From positions 1 to 12,800 of the forward strand of contig CAYGZA010000193.1 in the NCBI GenBank assembly GCA_964354135.1: a stretch of DNA of 12,800 nucleotides, given 5' to 3'. The translations under genes and the position numbers were made by a program. The notes under the pieces are model-generated. The model made no database searches. It was not told the DNA's origin and saw only the letters and a program-made list of their open reading frames with translations. This DNA is from CAYGZA01 sp964354135. Its GTDB lineage: Bacteria; Planctomycetota; Planctomycetia; Pirellulales; Thermoguttaceae. This document shows, piece by piece, positions 7,301-12,800 of this stretch; the stretch's first letter is position 1; every line of letters starts with the position of its first letter.

Positions 7301-8356
7301 CGCTTCGGCGTGCAGCCGCCCCCCCTGGGCGCCCCCGAGCCGCTCCAGAAGCCGCTCGTAGAAGGCGTCGCGGTACGCGGCGACGTGCGGCAGCAGGGTG
7401 CTCAGACTGACGGAAGAGTCGTGGGCGTCGGGGCGGTCCCCCGTGATCCCGGAGCCCATCAGGATCGTCCCGGCGAGCACGGCCCCCGCCTCGAAAAGAA
7501 CCTCCTCGTAGGGCAATCCGCCGCGCTCTTGGACCCGGCTCCACAGCGCTTCCAGCGTGACCTCCTGGACCACGTAGCGGCGGTAATAACCGCGGCGGTC
7601 GAGGTGATGCGGGTCCCACATGCCGAACTGGTAGTTGGGCCGCCGATTGACCGGATGGTCGAAATCGTAGGCCCGAGGATCGACCGCCAGCTCGTCCAAC
7701 AGGTCGGGATCGAACCAGGCCAGGTCCAGCAAGTCCTTGTCGGCGGCCCGGAGGATTTCGAGGGCCTCGTGGACGACGTCGTGATACCGGCCCGCGGCCA
7801 CTCCGGCGCCGCGAATGTAGAGCGGGATCGGCCGGACGCGCTCGTGGGCGTAGGGCTGGATCTTTTGCTCGGTCCGCAGGACGGCCACGGGCCGGTGGCC
7901 GATGAAGTCGTTCAGCCGGGCGATCGCCCCCCGAAGGATGCGGTCCGATTGCTCCCAGGGACCGCCTTCGAGCAGCACCGCCTCGCACACGCGGCCGATG
8001 AAGAACGGCTGGAAGAGCGATTCCTCCGTCTGATGGAAGAGCAAATCGTGATGGTGCTCGCGGTAGCCGGGGAGCACGACGTCGAAGACCAGCCGCACGA
8101 CCGACTCCGCCTGGTCCACTTGGCGGAAAGCCTCGTCCCGGCCGCGGACCTCCTCCAAGCCGGCCTCGAGGACCCGGCGAAGGACTTGCCAGGTGCCTTG
8201 TTCCGGCGTGCGTTTTCCGGCCGAGGCGATCTTCCCAAAGACTAAATCAAGGGCGCGCAAGAACTTAAGGTCTTGGGCCCCGGATGAGTAGTTGCAGTAG
8301 CCGAGGATTTCCTTGACTCGTTTGCGAGCGTCGGGGCCCAAGTGATCCAAGTCCAT
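4358..8356 (-). CDS. Large helical protein of unknown function (1332 residues)
   Basis: I do not recognise this family. The protein has no signal peptide and no clear membrane segment, so it is probably cytoplasmic. It is rich in Leu, Ala, Glu and Arg, with many amphipathic helix-like stretches such as LVEALLEHRDLVAAMSLLVHW and ELAEAAERLPEIEDLLHRAI. This suggests an alpha-solenoid (TPR- or HEAT-like) scaffold, although no clear repeat period was established. Notable segments are a His-rich GYREHHHDLLFH near residues 97-108, an aromatic and charged MWDPHHLDRRGYYRRY near 247-262, and a very acidic linker around 689-711 that may divide two helical halves. ATG at 8356 follows AGGAG on the minus strand at about 9 nt. 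The gene is divergent from the PQQ-repeat gene and convergent with mutY. Its even amino-acid composition and good start support it over the long open frame on the other strand. Confidence 0.85.
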   Translation of the reverse strand: MDLDHLGPDARKRVKEILGYCNYSSGAQDLKFLRALDLVFGKIASAGKRTPEQGTWQVLRRVLEAGLEEVRGRDEAFRQVDQAESVVRLVFDVVLPGYREHHHDLLFHQTEESLFQPFFIGRVCEAVLLEGGPWEQSDRILRGAIARLNDFIGHRPVAVLRTEQKIQPYAHERVRPIPLYIRGAGVAAGRYHDVVHEALEILRAADKDLLDLAWFDPDLLDELAVDPRAYDFDHPVNRRPNYQFGMWDPHHLDRRGYYRRYVVQEVTLEALWSRVQERGGLPYEEVLFEAGAVLAGTILMGSGITGDRPDAHDSSVSLSTLLPHVAAYRDAFYERLLERLGGAQGGRLHAEAETLRQPFGGARQHLNQSLALRRARQLQHVHLALLFAQMGYPEEAVRQAQVVPVASARMRCEIDCRITAAHLAIDRRELAEAAERLPEIEDLLHRAIECGAMIDPWNILGFGGQFSKFPAVEDSVHDERLDDLIDLMNEVFLLYARLQREATAAGHEDLFKRLSHRQAALARWWDQFASTEVSEVAGFSGRQAWESADQVAAALGVWHRAGTASADIAFWREHAEQFRSPEAFALLVEALLEHRDLVAAMSLLVHWLSQAEEIPLAEGGYSFHALALRWMENLWSPPERAPIETEPAAPSPLPPEQRWALARKFLDYIEANAESFWQVPRLELGLQPADSEDAEETEETDESSAADSDELFSAAYENVIYRDTTDDGFESETLEWGEQPTDFELSYEAERINDRLAFLNTVARLWKLAAAASANLRDGVPDRDEALGGWLSQATERRRRLRDLMASVYRYSIPPPRGTHDALVEFDRRRQIKEALLDRLVAASVETADAARMVRATMLREAPAAGEDAKEDEWESAVQQVLRATFRGEREAVRAALPGLLRLLAPQPLLYVPTARGGQPQRIVQARNLHQVLRGLLAYLPRLGLLKETYRLIRTVQRMERNHPAGPMAVTEFDRLFEIACKGMVQCVVESSDDWREVGEKGPPPRRWVDRTLLALLQQVTATLLRRWLDHSRHVRLSVLEAVADEPRWQTLRRFIEVYGHDLFTQRFMTYGNLRAILHEGAEAYLRSLQEEPEAEERFRLLAELDGPVTREDAARCLELILEATLENYAEYLDYNSTTTQSDRGEMLYTLLDFLRLKASYDRVAWNLQPVVLAHEVLIRCGRTEAAEHWQQAVARESGAVADEHLRRLEVLTTQYGIRLRSVADQLGERLVRPLAVDRLCALVRPAMEELRRGKRSASFARLVRELARFTEEPEGVGLDVPVWLDALENEVRRVRSGAPEGDEPAPVFPAIPQVRLSVHEIKRQLEACENR

Positions 8357-8671
8357 CGATCCCGTCTCCTAGGGGGAGGGGGCTACGCAAGAGCCCTCCT
8401 CCCAATAGATTATCAGCCCGGCGCCCCGCAAAGGAATGGGGTTTCCCGAAACCCCCGGTCCCAGACGGTGCTTTTCTGGTGTCTTTTTTCGCGCGCCCTT
8501 AGTATCATAAGGATGAAGTGACTCGGCAACCGCGGGTCCCTCGAGGGCGCCCGTTGGCGGGAGACCGTGTCCGAGCGACAGGAACGTGGGGCGGTTGACG
8601 GCGGTTCTTTTCCGACCGGCTTGGGGTCGCGGCCTCCAGCCCCACAGGGGAGAGGTTCAAGGGGAAACACA
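8357..8671. other. Divergent intergenic region (315 bp) with structured leader
   Basis: This gap lies between two divergent genes and should hold both promoters. GGGGTTTC and GAAACCCC form a near-perfect hairpin at 8438-8455. A T-rich run (8485-8490) and TATCAT (8503-8508, 5 of 6 bases of a -10) may belong to a rightward promoter, but no good -35 is seen. From about 8520 to 8575 the DNA can fold: CTCGG pairs with CCGAG at the ends, CCCTCGAGGG is self-complementary, and CCCG pairs with CGGG. I could not match this leader to a known riboswitch. No gene is supported here. Confidence 0.5.
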
Positions 8672-10342
8672 ATGCGCAAGAGGATTGCCACGTTGTGGTT
8701 GATCGGCGCGGTGGGCGCCGTCAACTGGGTGTCGGCGGTCTGCGGCGCGGAGATCATCTCCGAGCCCGCGGCCTTGCGGCATGGTCTTACCCGGGCGTGG
8801 ACCGCCCAGGTCCAAGTCGACGCTGCCCGCGGACGCGTCGACAGCATGGTCTTGGACGGCGGGACGCTGTTCGTGCAGACCAACCAGGCGGTGCTGGAAG
8901 CGATCGACGCGGAGACGGGGAAACGCCTCTGGTCCCGCGAAGTGGGCGAGCGCGGCCATCCCAGCATGGCGCCCGCGATGAACGCGCGACTGGTGGTGGT
9001 CGTCAATGGCTCGTCTTTGTACGTCGTGAACCGATACAACGGGAAGCTGCTTCTGAAGATCCCGCTCCCGGCGGCCCCGGGCGCCGGACCCGCCTTGAGC
9101 CAGCAGCGGGCCTACGTTCCGATGGTCAACGGAACGGTGGTCTCCTACCGGCTCAAACCAACGGCGGACTCGCTCAAGGAGTTCGGCAAGCCGGTCAAGG
9201 AGGGGGAAGTCGCCCCGGAAGAACGGGCCGCCAAGGAAGTCGCGGACCGGGAATCGCTTCGGCTGGAGGATCCCCCGCCGCCCTTGACTTGCCCTTCGCC
9301 GGGCCGGATCCTCGTCCCGCCGTTGGTGACCCGCCAAACCGCCGACGAGGAATACGTGGCCTGGACGACCGACCGCGGTTACGTTTGTGTGGGCCGCATC
9401 AAGCGCGTCCATGAAGAGGGTTTTCCGATCGTCTACCGCCTGGAAACGAACGGACCGTTGACCAATCAGCCCTGCTACGTGCCGCCGGACGCCAACGTTC
9501 AGGACGACTCGGGGGTCATCTTCGCGGCCGCCGAGGACGGCTTCGTCCATGCCATCCGCGAGCGCGACGGGCGTCACCTCTGGCGATTCTCGACCGGCAA
9601 CCCGATCGTGGAAAGCCCGGTCCTCGTGGGGCATTTCCTCTTCGTGACGAACCAGCTTGGCGGGATGTACTGCCTGGACGCCAAGAACGGCGCCCAACTG
9701 TGGTGGACCCCGGAAGTCACGCGATTCGTGGCCGTGAGCAAGCAGCGGTTGTACGCCGCCGATCCCGTCGGCCGGGTGCGGGTCCTGAACGCCCAAAGCG
9801 GCGGACTGCTGGACACGCTGGGAACCGAGCCGTTCCCGCTGAAGTTCGCCAACGCCGAGACGGATCGCATTTTCCTCGCCAGCAAGACCGGCCAGGTCCA
9901 CTGCCTGCACGAGGTCGAGTTGTCCCAGCCCTTGGTGCGCCGCGTGCTTCCCAAGGAGGAGGAACCGGAACCGACCAAAGGCGGGCCGGCCAAGGTGGCC
10001 GCCGCGGAGCAACCTCCCGAAGATCAGCCCGAGGCGGGAAAGCCTGCCGCTCCCAGGCCCGCCGCCAGCAGCAGCCGGCCGAGCACCCCCAGGGCCTCCA
10101 GCACGAAAGCCTCGAGCAAGAAGTCGGACAAGAGCGGCAAGACGGGCCGCGGGGCGGCCGGTTCGGCGATGGGGCCGATGGGGGGCGACGGCGGGACACC
10201 CGATAGGGGCTCGGGACGCAGGGGCACCGGGCGCCGAGGGGGAGGCCGCGCCGGGTCCGGGGGAGCCATGCCAGGCAACCAGGGCATGCCCATGATGCCG
10301 ATGGGGCCGGGAGGTGGCCGAGGCGCGGGGGCAGACCGATAA
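8672..10342 (+). CDS. Exported PQQ-type beta-propeller repeat protein
   Basis: This 556-residue protein begins with a signal peptide (MRKRIATLWL start, hydrophobic core, likely cleavage after about residue 26, CGA-EI). Residues about 55-420 contain PQQ-like blades with the usual D-x-x-T/N-G-x-x-x-W signature: AIDAETGKRLW (77-87), a weaker AIRERDGRHLW (near 294-304), and CLDAKNGAQLWW (near 333-344). Such propellers usually act as binding scaffolds in the periplasm, as in BamB, and bear no catalytic PQQ unless other ligands are present; none is evident. The tail from about residue 428 is low complexity, first Pro/Ala/Lys/Ser, then Gly/Arg/Met (GGRAGSGG, GMPMMPMGPGGG). I chose ATG at 8672 with AGGGGA at 8660-8665, because the in-frame GTG at 8567 would put 35 non-signal-like residues before a clear signal peptide. 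trpC follows 87 bp downstream on the same strand. Confidence 0.88.
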   Translation: MRKRIATLWLIGAVGAVNWVSAVCGAEIISEPAALRHGLTRAWTAQVQVDAARGRVDSMVLDGGTLFVQTNQAVLEAIDAETGKRLWSREVGERGHPSMAPAMNARLVVVVNGSSLYVVNRYNGKLLLKIPLPAAPGAGPALSQQRAYVPMVNGTVVSYRLKPTADSLKEFGKPVKEGEVAPEERAAKEVADRESLRLEDPPPPLTCPSPGRILVPPLVTRQTADEEYVAWTTDRGYVCVGRIKRVHEEGFPIVYRLETNGPLTNQPCYVPPDANVQDDSGVIFAAAEDGFVHAIRERDGRHLWRFSTGNPIVESPVLVGHFLFVTNQLGGMYCLDAKNGAQLWWTPEVTRFVAVSKQRLYAADPVGRVRVLNAQSGGLLDTLGTEPFPLKFANAETDRIFLASKTGQVHCLHEVELSQPLVRRVLPKEEEPEPTKGGPAKVAAAEQPPEDQPEAGKPAAPRPAASSSRPSTPRASSTKASSKKSDKSGKTGRGAAGSAMGPMGGDGGTPDRGSGRRGTGRRGGGRAGSGGAMPGNQGMPMMPMGPGGGRGAGADR

Positions 10343-10429
10343 GCCCGGCGGATTCGTAGTCGGCGGTTGCGTGATTCTAAGAACCTTGTGTCCGTTGGCC
10401 CCGGCCGCGACGCCGGGTCGTGCTGCCGC

Positions 10430-11218
10430 GTGCCCACCATTCTGGAAAAGATCGTTGCCGGGAAGCGCGGGGAGATGGAGCGGGCCAAGGCGCAGACTCC
10501 GGAAGCCGCCTTGCGCCGCCGGCTTGGAGACGCCCCCCAGGTCCGCGGCTTTCTCGCCGCACTCGCCTCGCCCGGGCCCATCCGCCTGATCGCCGAAATC
10601 AAGAAGGCCAGCCCGTCGAAAGGCGTTATCCGCAGGGATTTCCGGCCCGTGGAAGTCGCCCGGATCTACCAGCAGCATGGGGCGGCCTGCATCAGCGTGC
10701 TCACGGACGGGCCCCATTTCCAGGGCAGCCTGGAGCATCTGCGAGAGGTCCGAAGCACCGTCGATCTGCCGGTGCTCCGGAAGGACTTCGTGATCGACCC
10801 GTACCAGGTGGTGGAGGCTCGCGTGGCAGGGGCCGACGCCGTGCTCCTGATCGCCGAGTGCCTCGACGACGATGCCCTTCGGTCGCTCTATGCCGAAATC
10901 CTGGGGCTCGGGATGACGCCTCTCGTGGAGGTCTACGAGCCGGAGAACCTGCCACGAGTGTTGCAGCTTGGTGCCCGGTTGATCGGCATCAACAGCCGCA
11001 ATCTGCGGACCTTCGAGGTGGACCTGGAACACATCCTCCGATTGAAGGCCGAGATTCCGGATGACCGGCTCGTGGTCGGCGAGAGCGGCATCCGGACGCG
11101 GGAAGACGCCCGGCGGCTGGAGTCGGCCGGGGTCCGGGCGATGCTTGTGGGCGAGGGCCTCATGGCCAGCGCCGACATCGGGGCCGCGGTCGATCGCCTG
11201 TTGGGGCGCCGGACGTAG
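10430..11218 (+). CDS. trpC: Indole-3-glycerol phosphate synthase (TrpC)
   Basis: TrpC closes the indole ring from carboxyphenylaminodeoxyribulose phosphate in cytoplasmic tryptophan synthesis. The 262-residue product has the full set of family residues: E56 and K58 in AEIKKASPSKG, K118 in LRKDFVIDPYQ, E167 in PLVEVYE, N188 in GINSRNL, and E218-S219 in VGESGIRT. These match the catalytic and substrate-binding positions of the well-studied archaeal enzyme. I prefer GTG at 10430 because the product then begins PTILEKIVAGKR, like other TrpC proteins, and has the usual length. No strong ribosome site precedes it. In-frame GTG at 10388 and TTG at 10367 would add 14 or 21 unconserved residues. No other trp gene is in the window. 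It may share a transcript with the PQQ-repeat gene upstream, though the two functions are not linked. Confidence 0.95.
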   Translation: MPTILEKIVAGKRGEMERAKAQTPEAALRRRLGDAPQVRGFLAALASPGPIRLIAEIKKASPSKGVIRRDFRPVEVARIYQQHGAACISVLTDGPHFQGSLEHLREVRSTVDLPVLRKDFVIDPYQVVEARVAGADAVLLIAECLDDDALRSLYAEILGLGMTPLVEVYEPENLPRVLQLGARLIGINSRNLRTFEVDLEHILRLKAEIPDDRLVVGESGIRTREDARRLESAGVRAMLVGEGLMASADIGAAVDRLLGRRT

Positions 11219-11225
11219 CCCCCCG

Positions 11226-11293
11226 GCAAAGCCGCCCCCGGCAGAGTCGGGAGCTGAGGGAAGTCTGGAAGTCGGTCTCTCACGCGGCTTTGC
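11226..11293 (+). terminator. Possible stem-loop after trpC
   Basis: GCAAAGCCGC (11226-11235) and GCGGCTTTGC (11284-11293) are exact reverse complements, 8 bp beyond the trpC stop. The 48-nt loop is long and no T-run follows, so this is not a classical intrinsic terminator. It could mark the transcript end in another way or be chance in GC-rich DNA. Confidence 0.3.
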
Positions 11294-11330
11294 GCCCAAG
11301 TAGCCCCGGCTCTAACGGTCGGAACTCGGC

Positions 11331-11400
11331 CTATTGTAATGATCGTATCGAATAATCTGATGATACCGATCAGCAAAGCCGAATAGATTAACGAAACTTT
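11331..11400 (+). promoter_or_regulatory. AT-rich island with imperfect inverted repeat upstream of the BBP7-like gene
   Basis: This stretch is clearly richer in A and T than its surroundings. GATCGTATC (11341-11349) and GATAC-C-GATC (11362-11371) form a 9-bp inverted repeat with one bulged base and a 12-nt spacer. TTGTAA (11334-11339) resembles a -35, and AATAAT or GATGAT could serve as a -10, though no pair has ideal spacing. It probably carries the promoter, and perhaps an operator, of the outer-membrane protein gene. Confidence 0.35.
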
Positions 11401-11520
11401 GCGGAAGTGGCATCGGGGTCTTCTTGCGCATTTTGCGCAGCCGTCGCAAAGCCACTCTGGGCGGCTTCGGGCCGCAAGGCGCACAGCCGAGCTTCACTTC
11501 TCAGCATGGAAAGCGTAGCC

Positions 11521-12618
11521 ATGGAAGGCGCGATCGGAAAACGGAAGTTGTTGGGGGCCCTGTTACTGGCGGCGTTGCTGGCATCGCCGAGTGCCAGGGG
11601 CCAGGAGGCCATTCCGGAGGACTGCGAGACCACCGCGTCGAACTGCCCGGAGGACCCTAACCCGTTCGTCACACCCCCGCGAACCCCGTGGTACTTCCGG
11701 GCGGACGCGGTAATGCTGATGCGCGACGCCGAAGGCGCCACCGACGTGGCTGCACTGGTTGCCCCAAACAACGTCGTGTTCTCCACCCGGGACCTCAATT
11801 TCCAGTTCCAGGGGGGGCCGCGACTCTTGATCGGTCACACGCTCAACCCCCGCAATCAGGTTGAGTTCTCCTATTTCGCCCTGGAGCACTGGAGCGACTC
11901 GGCAGCCATCCGCGACGTGACCCCCAATGCCCTGGGCGGGTTGGGGAGCCTGAGATCCCCGTTCAGCAATTTCGGCAATCCGCAGGTGTCTGGGCTGGAT
12001 TACAACGACTTTGTCTCGATCCACGCGAAGTCGTCGCTGGACAACGGGGAGATCAACTTCCGCCACATTGTCGCGATGCCGCCCGGCCGGTTGTCGACCT
12101 CGTACTTGGTCGGCTTCCGGTACATGGCAATGCGGGAACGATTCGAGTACGACTCGACGGCTGCGGTTCCGCTGCCGCTGGGGGCGGAGAACTTCGTCCG
12201 CACCGACACCGCCAACGAGCTGTTCGGCGTTCAGCTTGGGGCCCTGTTCGAGTTCTACGTGCAGGATCGCTGGTGGGTCAACTTCGAAATGAAGGGCGCC
12301 ATCGCCCAGAACTCCGCCGAGCAGACCACCGACTACCGGCACGCCGACAACTTCGGCGCCGTAACCCAGGTCTTCGGTCACCAGTCGGACCGCGGTACGG
12401 CCTGGGTCGGGGACATTGCCCTGACGGTGGCCTATCGCTGGACCCCCTGTCTGACGACCCGATTCGGCTATCAGGCAATCTGGGTCGAGGGACTCGCGTT
12501 GGCCAACGAGAACTTCCAGCGGGACGTGAACGTCCTCACCCTCGGTCCCGCGCAACTTGACCACCGCGGGTCGGTGGTCTATCACGGCCCGACCATCGGG
12601 GTCGAGCTGTCCTGGTGA
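11521..12618 (+). CDS. BBP7-like outer-membrane beta-barrel protein
   Basis: This 365-residue protein is probably a planctomycete outer-membrane barrel of the BBP7 type, perhaps a porin; no substrate can be named. Residues 1 to about 27 form a signal peptide (MEGAIGKRK, then a Leu/Ala core, then ASPSARG). The mature start has two Cys (C35, C42). Then comes PWYFRADAVMLMRD (56-69), a hallmark-like block of the family. Alternating hydrophobic and polar stretches typical of beta strands follow, as do the motifs ANELFGVQLGALFEFY and FGYQAIWVEGLALA. The protein ends in VELSW, an aromatic C-terminus as used for barrel insertion. I chose ATG at 11521, with GGAAAG at 11508-11513. ATG at 11506 would add five residues and lacks a ribosome site, and the upstream GTG at 11407 adds residues that look unlike a signal peptide. 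The gene seems to be its own transcription unit. Confidence 0.8.
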   Translation: MEGAIGKRKLLGALLLAALLASPSARGQEAIPEDCETTASNCPEDPNPFVTPPRTPWYFRADAVMLMRDAEGATDVAALVAPNNVVFSTRDLNFQFQGGPRLLIGHTLNPRNQVEFSYFALEHWSDSAAIRDVTPNALGGLGSLRSPFSNFGNPQVSGLDYNDFVSIHAKSSLDNGEINFRHIVAMPPGRLSTSYLVGFRYMAMRERFEYDSTAAVPLPLGAENFVRTDTANELFGVQLGALFEFYVQDRWWVNFEMKGAIAQNSAEQTTDYRHADNFGAVTQVFGHQSDRGTAWVGDIALTVAYRWTPCLTTRFGYQAIWVEGLALANENFQRDVNVLTLGPAQLDHRGSVVYHGPTIGVELSW

Positions 12619-12623
12619 GCGAA

Positions 12624-12641
12624 GCCGGCAGTTCGGCCGGC
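12624..12641 (+). terminator. GC-rich hairpin after the BBP7-like gene
   Basis: GCCGGC AGTTCG GCCGGC forms a 6-bp stem with a 6-nt loop, 5 bp after the stop codon. No T-run follows directly, so it is at best a weak or factor-assisted terminator. Confidence 0.35.
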
Positions 12642-12696
12642 GAGGCGCGGAATTCGCCCTCTCTATTCCTCGCGTACTTCCCAGCTTGCCCAATCT

Positions 12697-12744
12697 ATGT
12701 TGGCGCCCGTTGCCCCGCCGGGTAGCATCACCCAGGGCCAACAT
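12697..12744. repeat. 8-bp inverted repeat before the epimerase gene
   Basis: ATGTTGGC (12697-12704) and GCCAACAT (12737-12744) are exact reverse complements separated by 32 bp, ending 17 bp before the next start codon. It might be an operator or leader stem, but an 8-bp match with this spacing can also arise by chance. Confidence 0.25.
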
Positions 12745-12761
12745 GACCGTGGAGGGCTGGC

Positions 12762-12800
12762 ATGGACGCCATTCTGGTCACAGGCGGTGCCGGATTCATC
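12762..12800 (+). CDS. NAD-dependent sugar epimerase/dehydratase, N-terminus only (3' end outside window)
   Basis: Only 13 codons are present: MDAILVTGGAGFI. The VTGGAGFI block is the start of the Gly-x-x-Gly-x-x-Gly Rossmann motif that binds NAD in extended short-chain dehydrogenases such as UDP-glucose 4-epimerase and dTDP-glucose 4,6-dehydratase. These act on nucleotide sugars in the cytoplasm to make cell-surface sugars. GGAGGG at 12751-12756 lies 5 nt before the ATG, supporting the start. The specific enzyme cannot be told from this fragment. Confidence 0.8.
   Translation, partial: MDAILVTGGAGFI

Noticed and set aside
3329..8245. An open frame of 1638 codons on the plus strand, overlapping mutY and covering nearly the whole unknown minus-strand gene.
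   Set aside because: Over 4358-8245 it lies in codon register with the minus-strand gene, so it stays open simply because that gene does not use TTA, CTA or TCA codons, which are rare at high GC. Its product is skewed to Gly, Arg, Pro and Ala, it begins inside mutY, and it has no family motifs.
8461..8490. CCAGA/TCTGG stem followed by a T-run, which looks like an intrinsic terminator.
   Set aside because: The stem is only 5 bp, and it lies between two divergent genes where no transcript needs to end.
8520..8575. A fold with paired ends and two inner stems that briefly resembled a tRNA or small riboswitch.
   Set aside because: It lacks the conserved tRNA positions (no T-loop GTTCGA-type sequence or acceptor stem) and matches no riboswitch consensus I know.
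8657..11299. Minus-strand open frame of 880 codons across the PQQ-repeat gene and trpC.
   Set aside because: It runs antisense to two well-supported genes, one of them trpC with every active-site residue, and its composition is typical of a high-GC shadow frame.
11563..12744. Minus-strand open frame of 393 codons over the BBP7-like gene.
   Set aside because: The plus-strand frame has a signal peptide, family-like motifs and an aromatic C-terminus. The antisense frame has none of these.

Overview
The window is high-GC bacterial DNA. Its gene content points strongly to a planctomycete (Planctomycetota). The clues are an ECF-type sigma factor followed by a Ser/Thr kinase that carries an N-terminal zinc finger, a BBP7-like outer-membrane beta-barrel protein, a PQQ-type beta-propeller with a signal peptide, and a very large helical protein of no recognised family. 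This placement is inferred from gene families, not from a marker gene. I see no rRNA, tRNA, CRISPR array, transposase or phage gene.

Layout. Positions 1-173 hold the end of an ECF sigma factor gene. A 63-bp palindromic repeat (196-258) follows, then a membrane-anchored Ser/Thr kinase (301-1830). The kinase stop codon lies inside a composite nested palindrome (1815-1941). Next comes a secreted alanine/proline-rich coiled-coil protein (2021-3064), and then a second, unrelated nested palindrome with a perfect 22-bp inverted repeat (3076-3159). A recognisable promoter (3200-3229) precedes mutY (3255-4355), the A/G mismatch adenine glycosylase. mutY meets a 1332-residue protein of unknown function tail to tail (4358-8356, minus strand), with 2 bp between the stop codons. 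A 315-bp divergent intergenic region leads to a PQQ-repeat protein (8672-10342), then a stand-alone trpC (10430-11218), an intergenic stretch with an AT-rich island, a BBP7-like porin (11521-12618), and the first 13 codons of an NAD-dependent sugar epimerase/dehydratase (12762 to the edge).

How the genes may work together. The sigma factor, the kinase with an anti-sigma-like zinc finger and an outer coiled coil, and the exported coiled-coil protein look like a possible envelope-to-nucleus signalling set. That link rests on order and architecture only. MutY, TrpC and the epimerase are housekeeping or biosynthetic genes and are not obviously related to their neighbours. The PQQ-repeat protein and the BBP7-like protein are both exported envelope proteins.

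The points most worth a second look are the large unknown protein, the unusual MutY active-site position (Glu where the catalytic Asp is expected), and three different palindromic repeat families packed into the first 3.2 kb.
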